A stretch of 64,000 nt of DNA from Maniola hyperantus (taxonomy: Eukaryota; Arthropoda; Insecta; Lepidoptera; Nymphalidae). The position numbers and the translations under genes were made by a program. The notes beneath the pieces were generated by a model. The model saw only the letters and a program-made list of their open reading frames with translations. It had not been told where the DNA came from and searched no databases. The stretch covers positions 4,610,520-4,674,519 of the forward strand of contig NC_048562.1 in assembly GCF_902806685.2 (NCBI RefSeq). The letters run 5' to 3'. This document shows positions 51,150-60,419 of the stretch, piece after piece; position 1 is the first letter of the stretch, and each line of letters starts with the position of its first letter.

Positions 51150-51328
51150 CGATTGCGGTAGAATGACGGCTACAATGTCACGATCGAAATCACCTCTGAT
51201 TGGTTGGCACTCGCTCACTATTGGCTACAATGCATTGTTGCAACAAGAATCGCACAAATTCAGCAAATCACAACAATTGAGATTGTAATAATGATTAATG
51301 CAGGTTTTACGAAATCGACCTAATACTG
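51150..51328 (-). mobile_element. Repeat family O in the Adat3 upstream region
   Basis: Reversed copy: CACTCGCTCACTATTGGC, GCATTGTTGCAACAAGAATC, ATTGAGATTGTAATAATGAT and TGCAGGTTTTACGAAATCGA. It starts about 36 bp upstream of the Adat3 ATG and so may supply 5' UTR or promoter sequence. Confidence 0.65.
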
Positions 51329-51536
51329 GTGCCCTTTAATGCAATGTGACATTACAGTCTAAGATGAAAGCAGGTTAACTTGGAAAAGATATGACAGTAT
51401 TGATTAAATCCATATCCTTATTAGTTATTACTTAAGGAAGAGTCTGCAGCAGTCTGTAGTGCTTTGCCAAGACTATACACTCTTGCATCACAGTTCCTCA
51501 CCACAGATGATACTTAAATATTTCACTTTTGCACTT

Positions 51537-51628
51537 TCAACATTCGTTAAAAAGCCTTATAATGTTTTCCCTGAGGCTATTTCTTGTGTTTTCGTGAGAT
51601 GACACTGTCTCGTGATCTGCGTTTCTCA
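51537..51628 (-). other. Putative exon upstream of Adat3 (second of two)
   Basis: A good acceptor (TTCTTTCATTTCAG) precedes 51628. Joined to the donor at 52913/52912, one frame reads on for 30 more codons (NADHETVSSHENTRNS) to TGA. Another frame also stays open (EKRRSRDSVISRKHKK). It may be the 5' UTR of Adat3 or a small upstream ORF; no family is recognised. Confidence 0.3.
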
Positions 51629-51805
51629 CTGAAATGAAAGAACAATAGCACTTTTTCATAACACACTGTGAATTGAACTTTTTTGTTGATTAAATAAGAC
51701 AACACTTTGATGACAAATTTTCACACAATACAAATAAATGTTTTAACTTCAATTTTTTGGTTTAATTTTTTTTGCAACAACAATTTCTTACGGCCAGTTT
51801 ATAAA

Positions 51806-51990
51806 TAAATAAATAAAAATATTTTTTATTCAATTAAACTTTTACAAGTATTTTTGAATCCAGATGCATCTACCGCTGGTTCGGAATGCTTTTCCTACGG
51901 AGACAAACCAGCAAGAAACTCGGCGGTTATGTAGACTGAAGCTCTACAATTTATAAAGGTGCTATTTTAGATAACTTAGGCTCAAGACAA
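51806..51990 (-). repeat. LINE tail-like repeat (family P)
   Basis: AATATTTTTTATTCAATTAA, GATGCATCTACCGCTGGTTC and GACAAACCAGCAAGAAACTC with GGCGG, a commonly seen lepidopteran LINE 3' segment. Confidence 0.55.
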
Positions 51991-52063
51991 ACTGGTGCAG
52001 AGTAGAAGCACTGCAATTCATGTTTTCTTAAGTATTTCGAAGTAAACAATTTTTTTTTATAAC

Positions 52064-52195
52064 TTATTTCGTGGTTTAACAACATATTTTAATAAAGAGC
52101 CCTTGACAGCTCGAACTTCATCTCTGGCAGCACCACAGTGGGTCAATATCGACAAATAAAAACAAAAATTAATTGTGGTATCTACCCTTATATAC
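52064..52195. repeat. Dispersed repeat family V, short copy
   Basis: TTATTTCGTGGTTTAACAAC, CCTTGACAGCTCGAACTTCA, AATTAATTGTGGTATCTACC, as at 18044-18245. Confidence 0.6.
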
Positions 52196-52312
52196 ATTAA
52201 AATAAACTAATCTTTAATTCTACTACATACATTTTTGTGGAAGAAATGCTTGTACATTTGCATTCACTCGTCTAGCCTTATACAAAGTACATTACATAGT
52301 GAAGATAAGGTT

Positions 52313-52560
52313 CAGCATATGATTTTGGAACATTGTAGAGAAGTAGCATTGTTCCTATCATCTCTACACCAATGAGTCTTGATCCTTAGTTAATATTATT
52401 TTCATACTTTAAAAGCTTGTAAGACAACCTATAGTATCAGCATATGATTTTGGAACACTGTAGAGAAGTAGCATTGTTCCTATTATTGCTACACCAATCA
52501 GTCTTGATCCTTAGTAAATATTATTTTCATACTTTAAAAGCTTGTAAGACAAGCTATAAT
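52313..52560. repeat. Tandem duplication, 125-bp unit x2
   Basis: CAGCATATGATTTTGGAACA starts at 52313 and again at 52438. Both copies continue through GTAGAGAAGTAGCATTGTTC and CTTTAAAAGCTTGTAAGACA. They differ by fewer than ten bases. Confidence 0.85.
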
Positions 52561-52912
52561 TTTTAGATGTTGTTTGAAGATACTTAGTAAGTTAAATGTT
52601 TCAGAAAACAAATGAGTCAAATTCGTGTATTTCTTAACTTCATCAAAGTGTATTAGAACTGCTATATATATTAGTGAAAATAATTATGTAATAATGAGTA
52701 AATTATAAAAATGTAGGCATCACAATAAAAAATATGTTATAATTCTCATGAATAATGAATAATCTGGCATAGACTCAAGTGAAACGGTAAATGATAAGAA
52801 TGTGCTCAATTTAAACAGTGTGATAATATTACGTTGTTGATTCCATAATAATTATGCATCAATTTGTTTAGTCAAGATTAAAAGTTTCCAATAAGAATAT
52901 TCAAGTACTTAC
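52561..52912. other. AT-rich DNA, nothing recognised
   Basis: No repeat family, RNA gene or open frame is supported. Confidence 0.4.
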
Positions 52913-52988
52913 AGCCATAAGCCACTTCGGGGAGTGCGAAATCGCATAGCCGATTCGTCTCAATGATAAATTGGACGTAAACAACCAT
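52913..52988 (-). other. Putative first coding exon upstream of Adat3
   Basis: The ATG at 52988 begins MVVYVQFIIETNRLCDFALP, ending at a T|GTAAGT donor in phase 1. An alternative ATG in another frame (MRFRTPRSGLW) is also open to the donor. A separate AACAG|GTAATT donor lies at about 53028. The splice site is strong but the coding status is uncertain. Confidence 0.3.
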
Positions 52989-53029
52989 AAAAAATGTATA
53001 AAATTCCATAAATAACAAAAAAATTACCT

Positions 53030-53880
53030 GTTAATTCAGACTATCGGACTCTGCTCTCAAACTGTATCTTGGCGTAATTCCTTTACAAAACACACAGCTT
53101 ATTGTAAAATTTAAGGTTTCAAGCACCCAGTAGAGTAATAATTTCCATAAATTGCGTTAAAATTTATTTGCCACACATGTAAATCAGTAAAATCAAGGAA
53201 CCATTGAAATTAGTGTGTTTTCGTTTACAAAACGTGGTTTTATCTCTGACGTTTCTGACGTGATCTAAATACGGTCTTCTGATTAGCTAAACTTCCACAT
53301 CCAAAACTATTTGACCAATAATACGAGAATAAAGTCTACAGTTTTTGTAATAAAAAACAGGCCAATCTTTTTACGTGCAATACACTCCGTTCCATGCAAC
53401 TAATTCAAGTTTTTTTTAATTTTGTTGGTTAATTTTTTAACGGGTAACTTTTTATGTACAAAAATTTAAACTCCCTAAAATCAAATAATTAGTTAATTTT
53501 GGAGAGTTTGAATTAGATTTTACTTAGTGGAACTACATATATAATGAAACGTTCTCTCAAATAAAGAACTTCAAGTTAAACTAAACTCCTTATCCTACAA
53601 AAGATTATCCTACATTCTAATAGCATAAAGAGGACTATTATAATTTAAATACTTAAACCAAAGATTTTAACACTGCATGAAACTTGTCACTTAATATTTT
53701 AGTGAGGCGTGAAAAATGTAAAAAATATTGCTAAAATATACTTTTATTTATTACATTTCAGCGATTTAGTTACATGATTATTATGAAAATTCCATAAATT
53801 ATTTTATAGCAACAATATTGTCATAGAGCAGTGATCTGAATTATTATTCTAATGTTAAAAATACATCATGGTTAATATAA
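53030..53880. other. AT-rich intergenic DNA between Adat3 and SIFa
   Basis: No gene is supported; TTTTGTAATAAAAAACAGGC-type single-copy sequence. Confidence 0.4.
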
Positions 53881-53891
53881 AGAGGAAGGTT

Positions 53892-53897
53892 TTTATT
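53892..53897 (-). terminator. Polyadenylation signal of SIFamide gene
   Basis: AATAAA on the minus strand, about 90 nt past the SIFamide stop codon, within ATTTAATAAAAACC. Confidence 0.65.
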
Positions 53898-53984
53898 AAA
53901 TAAATTGGTCCTTAGAGCCGGAGTGAAGAAGTACAGTGTTGCCATGTTTCGTATTCAAATTCCACATTTTAGAGTATTAACAAT

Positions 53985-54076
53985 TTACTTATTTTCCAAG
54001 GTCTGGTACCAAGCTTGGCAAGTCTCAGATGCAATTTCACATATAGCAGATAACGCTTGGCCTGTAGAGTCGTATT
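53985..54076 (-). CDS. SIFa: SIFa coding exon 2 (C-terminal peptide)
   Basis: It encodes EYDSTGQALSAICEIASE then TCQAWYQTLENK and a TAA stop. It aligns residue by residue with exon 2 of the IMFamide gene at 59555-59646: same length, phase and Cys spacing. Confidence 0.93.
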
Positions 54077-54597
54077 CTAAAAAAAATTAGTTACATGAGC
54101 TTTTTTTAAAATACATAATCATAATGATAGTTGGCACAGAGATAGCAAGAAACCAGTAGGGCGATTGTCTAAAACCTGCATCAATCATTATTACAATCTC
54201 AATTGTTCTGATTGGCTGAATTTGTGCGATTCTTGTTGCAACAATGCATTGTGGCCAATAGTGAGCGAGTATTAACCAATCAGAGATGATTGCGGTCGTG
54301 ACATTGTAGCTGTCAAACAACCGCGGTAGGGCCACTGGAAAAGGACGTATCATTCCTCATCGTGTGAAGACATTTATCTCAATGTGATTTTTTTGCGATT
54401 TTTTTCATCAATTTTAAGACATTTACATTTAACGTGGATGAATTCTTCGGTAATTTAGTTAATATAAAAACAAACTAACCAACATTGCTCCTTTTTCCAA
54501 AAATAGATCCATTGAAGGGCAATTTTTTGTAGTTCGCTTCACTCAATGCAATAATACAGAGGATGACTAGAAGAGTGAAGAAGATGGCGGCATGCAT
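53985..54597 (-). CDS. SIFa: SIFamide neuropeptide precursor (two coding exons)
   Basis: Coding exons are 54597-54480 and 54076-53985, joined in phase 1; the protein has 69 residues. A hydrophobic signal peptide (AAIFFTLLVILCIIALSEA) is cut before NYKKLPFNGSIF-GKR. Removal of KR and use of Gly as amide donor gives NYKKLPFNGSIF-amide, a 12-residue SIFamide. The C-terminal peptide has the conserved pair of Cys (AICEIASETCQAW) typical of SIFamide precursors. The acceptor is TTTTTTTAG before 54605, the donor G|GTTAGT, and the second acceptor TTTTTTTTAG. SIFamide is made by a few brain neurons in insects and modulates feeding, sleep and courtship (family knowledge). Confidence 0.95.
54163..54322 (+). 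mobile_element. Repeat family O inside the SIFa intron
   Basis: AAAACCTGCATCAATCATTA, GTGCGATTCTTGTTGCAACA, CCAATAGTGAGCGAGTATTA and CGGTCGTGACATTGTAGCTG. It makes up most of the intron between the two coding exons. Confidence 0.68.
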
Positions 54598-54605
54598 CTT
54601 GAGTT
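54480..54605 (-). CDS. SIFa: SIFa exon with signal peptide and mature peptide
   Basis: The exon starts 8 nt before the ATG (AACTCAAG|ATG). It codes for the signal peptide and the NYKKLPFNGSIFGKR cassette, then SNV and a split Gly codon at the donor. Confidence 0.93.
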
Positions 54606-54870
54606 CTAAAAAAATAAAAAAAAAGATTTTACAGTAAATTATGGAACTTCCTGGTGTAATGGTGAGTGCTGTGGCCTTATAACTCAACGGTCTCAGGTTC
54701 ACACCCAAAGTGTCTTCAATCGGAGTCAGCAAAAGAAACTCTGACATTCAACATGCAACAACATGGGAAATTTATCGAAATATTATATGGTAGGTAACTA
54801 GTTTGAAGTGAAGTGCAGGAGGATCTCTATCCACCACACTATTAGTTCGTAAATCAAGCTATGTAAGTAA

Positions 54871-55143
54871 AGCTGTGATAGCCTAGTGGTTAAGACGTCC
54901 GCCTTCTAATCGGAGGTCGGGGGTTCGATCCCAGACACACACCTCTAACTTTTCGGAGTTATGTGCGTTTTAATTAATTCAATATCACTTGCTTTAACGG
55001 TGCACGAAAACATCGTGAGGAAATCTGCATGCCTGATAGTTCTCTCACATGGCCAGCGTGGTAGACTATGGCCTTCTCACTCTGAGAGAAGACTCGTGCT
55101 CTGTAGTGAGCAGGTGATGGCTTGATCGTGATGATGATGAAGT
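54871..55143 (+). repeat. SINE family E in the SIFa first intron
   Basis: AGCTGTGATAGCCTAGTGGT (A-box), a TCT anticodon-like loop, GTCGGGGGTTCGATCCCAG (B-box), ACATCGTGAGGAAATCTGCA, ending GATGATGATGAAG. It is the most complete copy in the window. Confidence 0.82.
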
Positions 55144-55178
55144 CAAGAGTACAATAAAGTAAAGATTTTTCCACTTAC

Positions 55179-55231
55179 TTTACTTCAAATGTATACTTTA
55201 GCGGTTCTAAATCAAAAGATGGCAGTAAACT
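55179..55231 (-). other. SIFa: SIFa noncoding first exon
   Basis: The exon is predicted from a TCAGT initiator (A at 55231) to an AAA|GTAAGT donor at 55179/55178. It has no ATG and would splice to the acceptor before 54605. A GAA|GTAAAG donor 5 nt earlier is an alternative. Confidence 0.65.
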
Positions 55232-55264
55232 GATGCATTTGCCTTGACTGGACCGCATTTTATA
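55229..55264 (-). promoter_or_regulatory. SIFa: SIFa core promoter: TATA box and initiator
   Basis: TATAAA (55264-55259, minus) lies 33 nt upstream of the initiator A in GCATCAGTT (TCAGT at 55233-55229). This spacing and the TCAGT match arthropod TATA/Inr promoters and are the same as in the two IMFa promoters. Confidence 0.7.
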
Positions 55265-55435
55265 TACAAAAGTTGTCTCAACTTAACTCTATATTATAGA
55301 CATGGCAAATTATATTTTGCACCGCAAAATAATTCGATATAAAAATTGTATTAGCGAGCAAATTGCTGTCTGATAGAGTAAATGTGATTGAGTTATTGTA
55401 TGAAACCCACTTAGTTATCTTTTAGAGAACATAAT

Positions 55436-55600
55436 ATAGGGTACTTCCCGTTGACCTAAAATCATGAAATTTGGCAGGTAGGTCTTTATAGCACAAGTAA
55501 AGGCAAAAGTCGCAAAACCGTGAATTTGTGGTTATATCACAAAAAAAATGTGTATTTTTAATTTTTAAAGTAAGATAACTACACCAATAGGCTACTTGAC
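55436..55600 (+). repeat. Family C fragment
   Basis: ATATAGGGTACTTCCCGTTG, TCATGAAATTTGGCAGGTAG, CGTGAATTTGTGGTTATATC and AGTAAGATAACTACACCAAT. Both ends are missing. Confidence 0.65.
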
Positions 55601-55837
55601 TCATATGTAATTTCGTCCAATAAATGATTATTTATTTTAGTATTTTGCTTAAGACAACGAAATATATCAATAACAATTATTAAAAACGCAGTATGGATAT
55701 ATAAATCCAATTTTAAAAAATACAGTTTTTATTTTTATTTGAAACGCAGAAAACGCTGTCAGCCATGATGTGACGTCATTCAATATGTAAACAAAGAAAT
55801 GTCATCCCTATGTCACGCGTGGACTAATGTAGTATCC

Positions 55838-56063
55838 ATATATATAAAATTTAAAGTCCTGACTGACTAACTTATATATCAACGCACAGCCTAAACATCT
55901 AAAACAGCTGGTCCTAGATACATGAAATTTGGTGGGTGTGTTCTCTGTAGGTAAAGAGAAGGTATCCACTAGGAAAGGATTTTTTGAAATTCCACTCCTG
56001 AGTGTGTTAAATGGGGGTTTGAAAATGAAGTCCACGCGGGCGGAGTTACGAGCATAAGCTAGT
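55838..56063 (-). repeat. Family A variant, reverse
   Basis: CATATATATAAAATTTAAAG, GACTGACTAA, CAACGCACAGCCTAAACATC, GAAATTTGGTGGGTGTGTTC, then CACGCGGGCGGAGTTACGAG with CATAAGCTAGT. Confidence 0.7.
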
Positions 56064-56625
56064 TTTTATATATTTCTAAAAACTCATAGTAAACGTAAAA
56101 AATTATCGTTTTCTCTTTATAAATTGAATAAGTTATTAGGTAAGACTTACAACAAAGTCATCTTTGCAAAAATAAATTTGGGTTGCAGTCGTTAGTCATA
56201 TAGGATCCCTTTAAGCAAGTCTTCGCGTGTTACGTATATTTATTTCACTGGGCACTCTAATCCACAACATTCCTGTGGTCTTTATCGATGCGTTTTTACA
56301 TTCTCGGATGATACAATAACGATAATTACTATATTTTTCATGTAAACTAGTATAGAAGTCATGTTTATTATACTTTGGGAGGTTATGCTGTTGTTTACAA
56401 ATGCATGACGTCAGAGCACAGATAATCTATCGGCCAAACATGGCCGACAGTGTTTTCACCTGTCTAAGAAAAATATATTTTTAAATTAAAGTTTTACGGT
56501 TTTTAGGGCGCAAATAAATATAGTGTTAATTTTTTTGATCTAATAGGACAAATATTAACCATTTAAGACCTACTTAAAAAAAGTGTCAACTAGCCTATTT
56601 GGCTGGTAACTATATAAAACAACTT
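56064..56625. other. Intergenic DNA between SIFa and IMFa
   Basis: AT-rich with no gene. It contains GCATGACGTCAGAGC, a half-match to a CRE-type site, in old repeat-like text. Confidence 0.4.
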
Positions 56626-56765
56626 TACTTTTACATCCTAAAACAGTTTTTTTTGCACAATATTTTTGATTAATCGTGCAAAATGACAAAAAAAATACCT
56701 GACTAGGGACTGCGATACCTGACTAGGGACTGCACGAGTCTGACTCGCACTTGGCCAGGATTTTT
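56626..56765 (+). repeat. Family C 3' tail, with a small internal duplication
   Basis: CATCCTAAAACAGTTTTTTT, GATTAATCGTGCAAAATGAC, ACCTGACTAGGGACTGC present twice, then CTGACTCGCACTTGGCCAGG. Confidence 0.65.
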
Positions 56766-57544
56766 AATTAACGATGGTGTTAGAATAGAAAAGAAATAAA
56801 TAAATAATCAACCATAAAATAGAATTAAACATATTACACTTACCGTACCTACTAATCTTTACGGTATCGTACTGTAGGGTAGGTGGAAACTCTTGGAGGT
56901 GGTAGGACTTAGTACGATTTTGCTTTTATAGTAGTAAGTAGGCACCTAGGCGTGACCGCATCCTCCTTTAAATCCAGACCACCTCACACAATGTAAAGGG
57001 AGTATGAATACCGAATACCATTTTGGGCGCCAACGATAAACCTACAACCAATATTTTTTTTATTTAACTCAGTAGGTAACGTAAAAATATCAACTAAAAA
57101 TATCCATACATGTGTAAGGAAGTTAGATTAGTTTTATGACGAATCTCCTAGGACCTAGGTTGCTTAGTCCTCATACAGGCAAAGTTTGATTAATAATATA
57201 GCGATAGGCACTAGTGTGATAATAATATTTCATGAATATTAAAAGTACTTTTAAATTGACCTTTATTAAAATTCTACCCTTTGATCGGTGGTTAACTAAC
57301 CTAACATTTATTCTAATTCAAGGAGCTACCCCATCAGTTGGGGAGCTAAGATGAACGTCTGTCTCTGTAGGTCGATTCCTGAAAGCCTGCATCAATCATT
57401 CAAGTCTGAAGAAAAGACATTTGAATATATAGGGCAGAATCTATCTCTCTCATGAAAAATAGAGTTATGCGAGAGCAGTCGAAAAGGTTCGCCACCTTAA
57501 ATAAATTTTTAGGGCTACGTGACAAAGTGTATGATACGGACGTA

Positions 57545-57892
57545 CGGTCCATCGCACATTAAGGATATTGGCAGTCACTAATATGCAAATATCGTTTTAG
57601 CTAAAGTACACAAACCATCACTAAGTAGTTATACGTCTATTCAACCACTATCGCTCAGTTTGTTTGCGAATATAATGCAGTAACGAAGTTGCGATCCCTT
57701 GGGACGCGGCCCTAGTGTGCTAATACCTACGCGGTCAGTACCCAATAATCCTTATAATTGAGTGTACTCCCGCTGCCATGTCCTGACTAGCAAGCCTCAA
57801 CTATAAAACCTGCCGCACTATCCTATCCGACATCAGTTGAATTCATATCTCCTGGAGTGATACCAGCTCTACAACTTCTACCAAAATTCAAG
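57545..57892 (+). promoter_or_regulatory. IMFa: IMFa promoter/first-exon cassette 1
   Basis: TATAAA at 57802-57807 is followed 33 nt later by the initiator A at 57835 (TCAGT at 57833). A noncoding exon runs 57835-57892 to an AAG|GTAATT donor. Upstream text (ATATAATGCAGTAACGAAGT, GGGACGCGGCCCTAG, GCGGTCAGTA, CCAATAATCC, TATAATTGAGTGT) recurs in cassette 2. It would splice to the acceptor at 59008. Confidence 0.7.
57835..57892 (+). other. IMFa: IMFa noncoding first exon 1a
   Basis: From the initiator ATCAGTTGAATTC to CAAAATTCAAG|GTAATT. No ATG. It is similar in length (58 versus 59 nt) and in sequence to exon 1b. Confidence 0.6.
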
Positions 57893-58149
57893 GTAATTTT
57901 TTACTTAAATTTCTGACAGATTTTTCCAGTGTTGTCAGCTTTAATTTTTTTGCCAAAAATAATGGTAATTTTTCAAATAGTAAAATCTTCATCCCTTCCA
58001 TGTCAGAAGCAACACAATATGCTCCATTTTATGCTTACGTTTGTATTAGGTGTAAATGATTTCGTGTATTATTATGATCCATTTAACGCACTTCTCTCTT
58101 TCTTTCACTGCGTCTGGGTTTGACCACTTCCATTAATTTCGCAATGTGT

Positions 58150-58473
58150 GAGGGTTAATGGACAAATATGACATGTATAGGCTAAAATGCAAATATCAAA
58201 CCCTTTTAGTTTGAACACACAAAGTAATAAGTATAATCAACCACTCGAGAGTATGTTTGTCTATCAATATAATGCAGTAACGAAGTTTGATCCCTCGGGA
58301 CGCGGCCCTAGCGCACTAATATGCGGTCAGTATCCAATAATCCTATAATTGAGTGTGCTCCCGCCGTCATGTCCTCGCAACTATAAAATCCGCCGCAGTA
58401 CCCTGTCTGAAATCAGTTTAGTTCACATCTCGTTAAGTGATACGAGGTCTAAGCTTATCTACTGAAAATAAAG
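58150..58473 (+). promoter_or_regulatory. IMFa: IMFa promoter/first-exon cassette 2 (tandem duplicate)
   Basis: TATAAA at 58382-58387 and the initiator A at 58415 have the same 33-nt spacing as cassette 1. The TATA boxes, initiators and donors of the two cassettes are offset by 580-581 bp. Upstream blocks are shared in the same order, with small indels. Confidence 0.7.
58415..58473 (+). other. IMFa: IMFa noncoding first exon 1b
   Basis: From ATCAGTTTAGTTCACATC to ACTGAAAATAAAG|GTAAAG. No ATG. It splices to the same acceptor as exon 1a. Confidence 0.6.
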
Positions 58474-59008
58474 GTAAAGTTTTATTTTAATATTATAAGA
58501 TAGATTTTTCTTCATTGTTGTAAGTTTCAATTATTTATTGAAATTCAAAATAATTTTAACCCGACATCCCTACCCTACCCTATTTTTACCCCATATATTG
58601 GTAGGAAATTGTTTGAGAGTAGAATACCGTTTTTTCGAATTATCAGTAATTCGCTGAAAATGACAGTCAAACAGACTTTCTTAAGGCTACCATCTTTTAT
58701 CAGTGGCCGCAAAACAATGAATTCATTCTAAACACAAGACGTATTAGTGCGAATTATACAAAAATAGATTTTAGGCAGGCTTATGTATTTAATCGTTAGC
58801 CAAGGCCTACGAAAACCACCATGTTGCAAGTTCAGATTAGACTACTTGTTTTACGATCACTGTAGTTATTAAGTAGACAGTAGACAAAAAGCTCTATTTT
58901 TTTCTTAAATGTTGTGATAAAAAATCTTTAACTGACTGTGTAGTTCCGCGTGCGTTTAGTTTTACTTAAACCGCGTTACATGCACTGATATATTTTTTTT
59001 ATTTGCAG

Positions 59009-59144
59009 ATGTTCCGTGCACTGGTGAGGCTGTATGTTGCTGTAGCTGTTGTGGCAGTCTTACTTTGCCTTGTAGGCAATACCGAAGCCAACTATAAAAA
59101 CGCCCCAATGAATGGCATCATGTTTGGGAAGAGGGGACCAACGG
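59009..59144 (+). CDS. IMFa: IMFa exon with signal peptide and mature peptide
   Basis: Forty-five codons plus one base, with a G|GTAATT donor. The long polypyrimidine acceptor (TATTTTTTTTATTTGCAG) ends exactly at the ATG, so initiation sits at the exon edge. Confidence 0.92.
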
Positions 59145-59646
59145 GTAATTTTAATTTACCAAGATTGTTTTTAAAAACAGCAACAAACGTTTTCACCTTT
59201 ATGTGGATGGAAATGATCCAATCAACTGACATGAAACGTTTTATCTCAATGTTCGTTTTAACCACATCAGGGTATGATTGTCCGCAATCACAAACATATC
59301 TTGTCACAATCTTGTCTAAAAAATAATAAGCTAAATATTTGTCCTCGCGTCATTTTCACAATATTGGTATGCATTTCCCCTAGTCGTAACTTAAATACCC
59401 GACCCAAGATCCAGTTCTAAAGGGCCAACACGGATCCTAATTTGTATGATAATCTATGTAACTAGCATAATTATTATCTGAAAAAATAAAATATTTTGAG
59501 TTATTTTGAATAGGTAACTACTCTATACAACATAACGTCTTGATCGTTTTTCAGAATACGATTCCAGGGGAAAGACTTTCACCGCTCTGTGTGAAATAGC
59601 TACGGAAGCCTGCCAAACTTGGTTCCCGTCTCAAGAAAACAAATGA
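59009..59646 (+). CDS. IMFa: IMFamide neuropeptide precursor (SIFamide paralog, two coding exons)
   Basis: Coding exons are 59009-59144 and 59555-59646, joined in phase 1; the protein has 75 residues. Residues 1-27 are a signal peptide (MFRALVRLYVAVAVVAVLLC...NTEA). The mature peptide is NYKNAPMNGIMF, with GKR for amidation and cleavage. The C-terminal region keeps two Cys (ALCEIATEACQTWF). The SIF to IMF change at the C-terminus and PFNG to PMNG mark it as the IMFamide paralog described in silkworm (recalled, not checked). The ATG follows the acceptor directly (TTTGCAG|ATG). The intron position equals that of SIFa, which shows a gene duplication. Confidence 0.94.
59555..59646 (+). CDS. IMFa: IMFa last exon (C-terminal peptide)
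   Basis: The acceptor is CGTTTTTCAG. It encodes EYDSRGKTFTALCEIATEAC then QTWFPSQENK and TGA. It has the same 92-nt length as the SIFa last exon. Confidence 0.92.
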
Positions 59647-59674
59647 AAATCCTCTACGCCAACCAATAACAAAG

Positions 59675-59680
59675 AATAAA
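59675..59680 (+). terminator. IMFa: Polyadenylation signal of IMFa
   Basis: AATAAA 28 nt after the stop codon, in AAAGAATAAAATTAC. Further AATAAA copies follow downstream. Confidence 0.6.
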
Positions 59681-59699
59681 ATTACTATCTCGTATTACT

Positions 59700-60391
59700 T
59701 ATGAATATTGTTTAATCGCAATTATTAAAATGATAGTTAATTGAAAATTGGACTTAAAATGCTTTAAAACATTATGTATACCATATTATTAGAATGAAAT
59801 TAATAAATAATATATTACAACAATGCCTAGATTTATTATAAAATATTTAGAAGATGGTAAAATAATAAAGATTTGAAGTAAAATCAGTAAATTTTTTTTG
59901 CTCCTATTAAGGGGTAGTACAATATTATTATTCATCAGCCTTAAACGGAACGCAATTTTAAATTAAATTTGACCTAATTTTGACAAAAAGTATGGCAACA
60001 TCTATGTGAACTTTAGGTTAAAAACTTGCATTATGCACCTATTGTTTCAACTTTTTAGACCATTCAAAGTTTTTGTTAGCTTTAACCATTACATTTCCAC
60101 CCGGAAAACTATGTAACTTTCCCACGGATGGAAAATTTACCTACACTTTATTCAACCGGCAATGTTTTGACTATTGTTTTATATGGCGAGAAAGAAGAGT
60201 AGGTTTAATTTTGACACATGTCAATAACATTGCAGTGACGTTTCGCAATTTGCACTGCAATCCGAATTTTAGCAAATTCGAATCTACCTTATTTTTAAAA
60301 TGTATTTTCATTTATTTCAAAAAACCGTGCACGTGTTGAAGCAATGGTAATTATTTTAATGTTTAGTGTTTAATTTGCACCTGACTTCAAA
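59700..60391. other. Intergenic DNA, AT-rich
   Basis: No gene is supported. It should hold the promoter of the gene starting at 60392. No TATA/initiator pair is clear. Confidence 0.4.
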
Positions 60392-60418
60392 ATGACGACC
60401 AAGGAACTTTACACCAAG
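60392..60418 (+). CDS. Probable first coding exon of an unidentified gene
   Basis: ATG in a good context (TCAAAATGACG) encodes nine codons, MTTKELYTK, to an AAG|GTAAAT donor in phase 0. It is short but well formed, and no matching downstream exon was found inside the window. The product is not recognisable from nine residues. Confidence 0.4.
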
Positions 60419-60419
60419 G

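Noticed and set aside
54880..54955. tRNA-Arg gene in the SIFa intron
   Set aside because: The same head occurs in several SINE E copies with a common body and tail.
55768..55777. TGACGTCA as a CRE enhancer shared by SIFa and IMFa
   Set aside because: The sequence is an exact CRE match, but similar GACGTCA text occurs in repeat-like DNA at 42.9, 45.1 and 56.4 kb, so no specific role can be claimed.
58150..58473. A third SIFamide-like gene between the promoters and IMFa
   Set aside because: The region was read in all frames for NGxxFGKR-type motifs; only duplicated promoter and noncoding exon sequence is present.
60073..60339. 88-codon plus-strand frame before the exon at 60392
   Set aside because: It is AT-rich, has no domain or good start context, and overlaps a probable promoter region.
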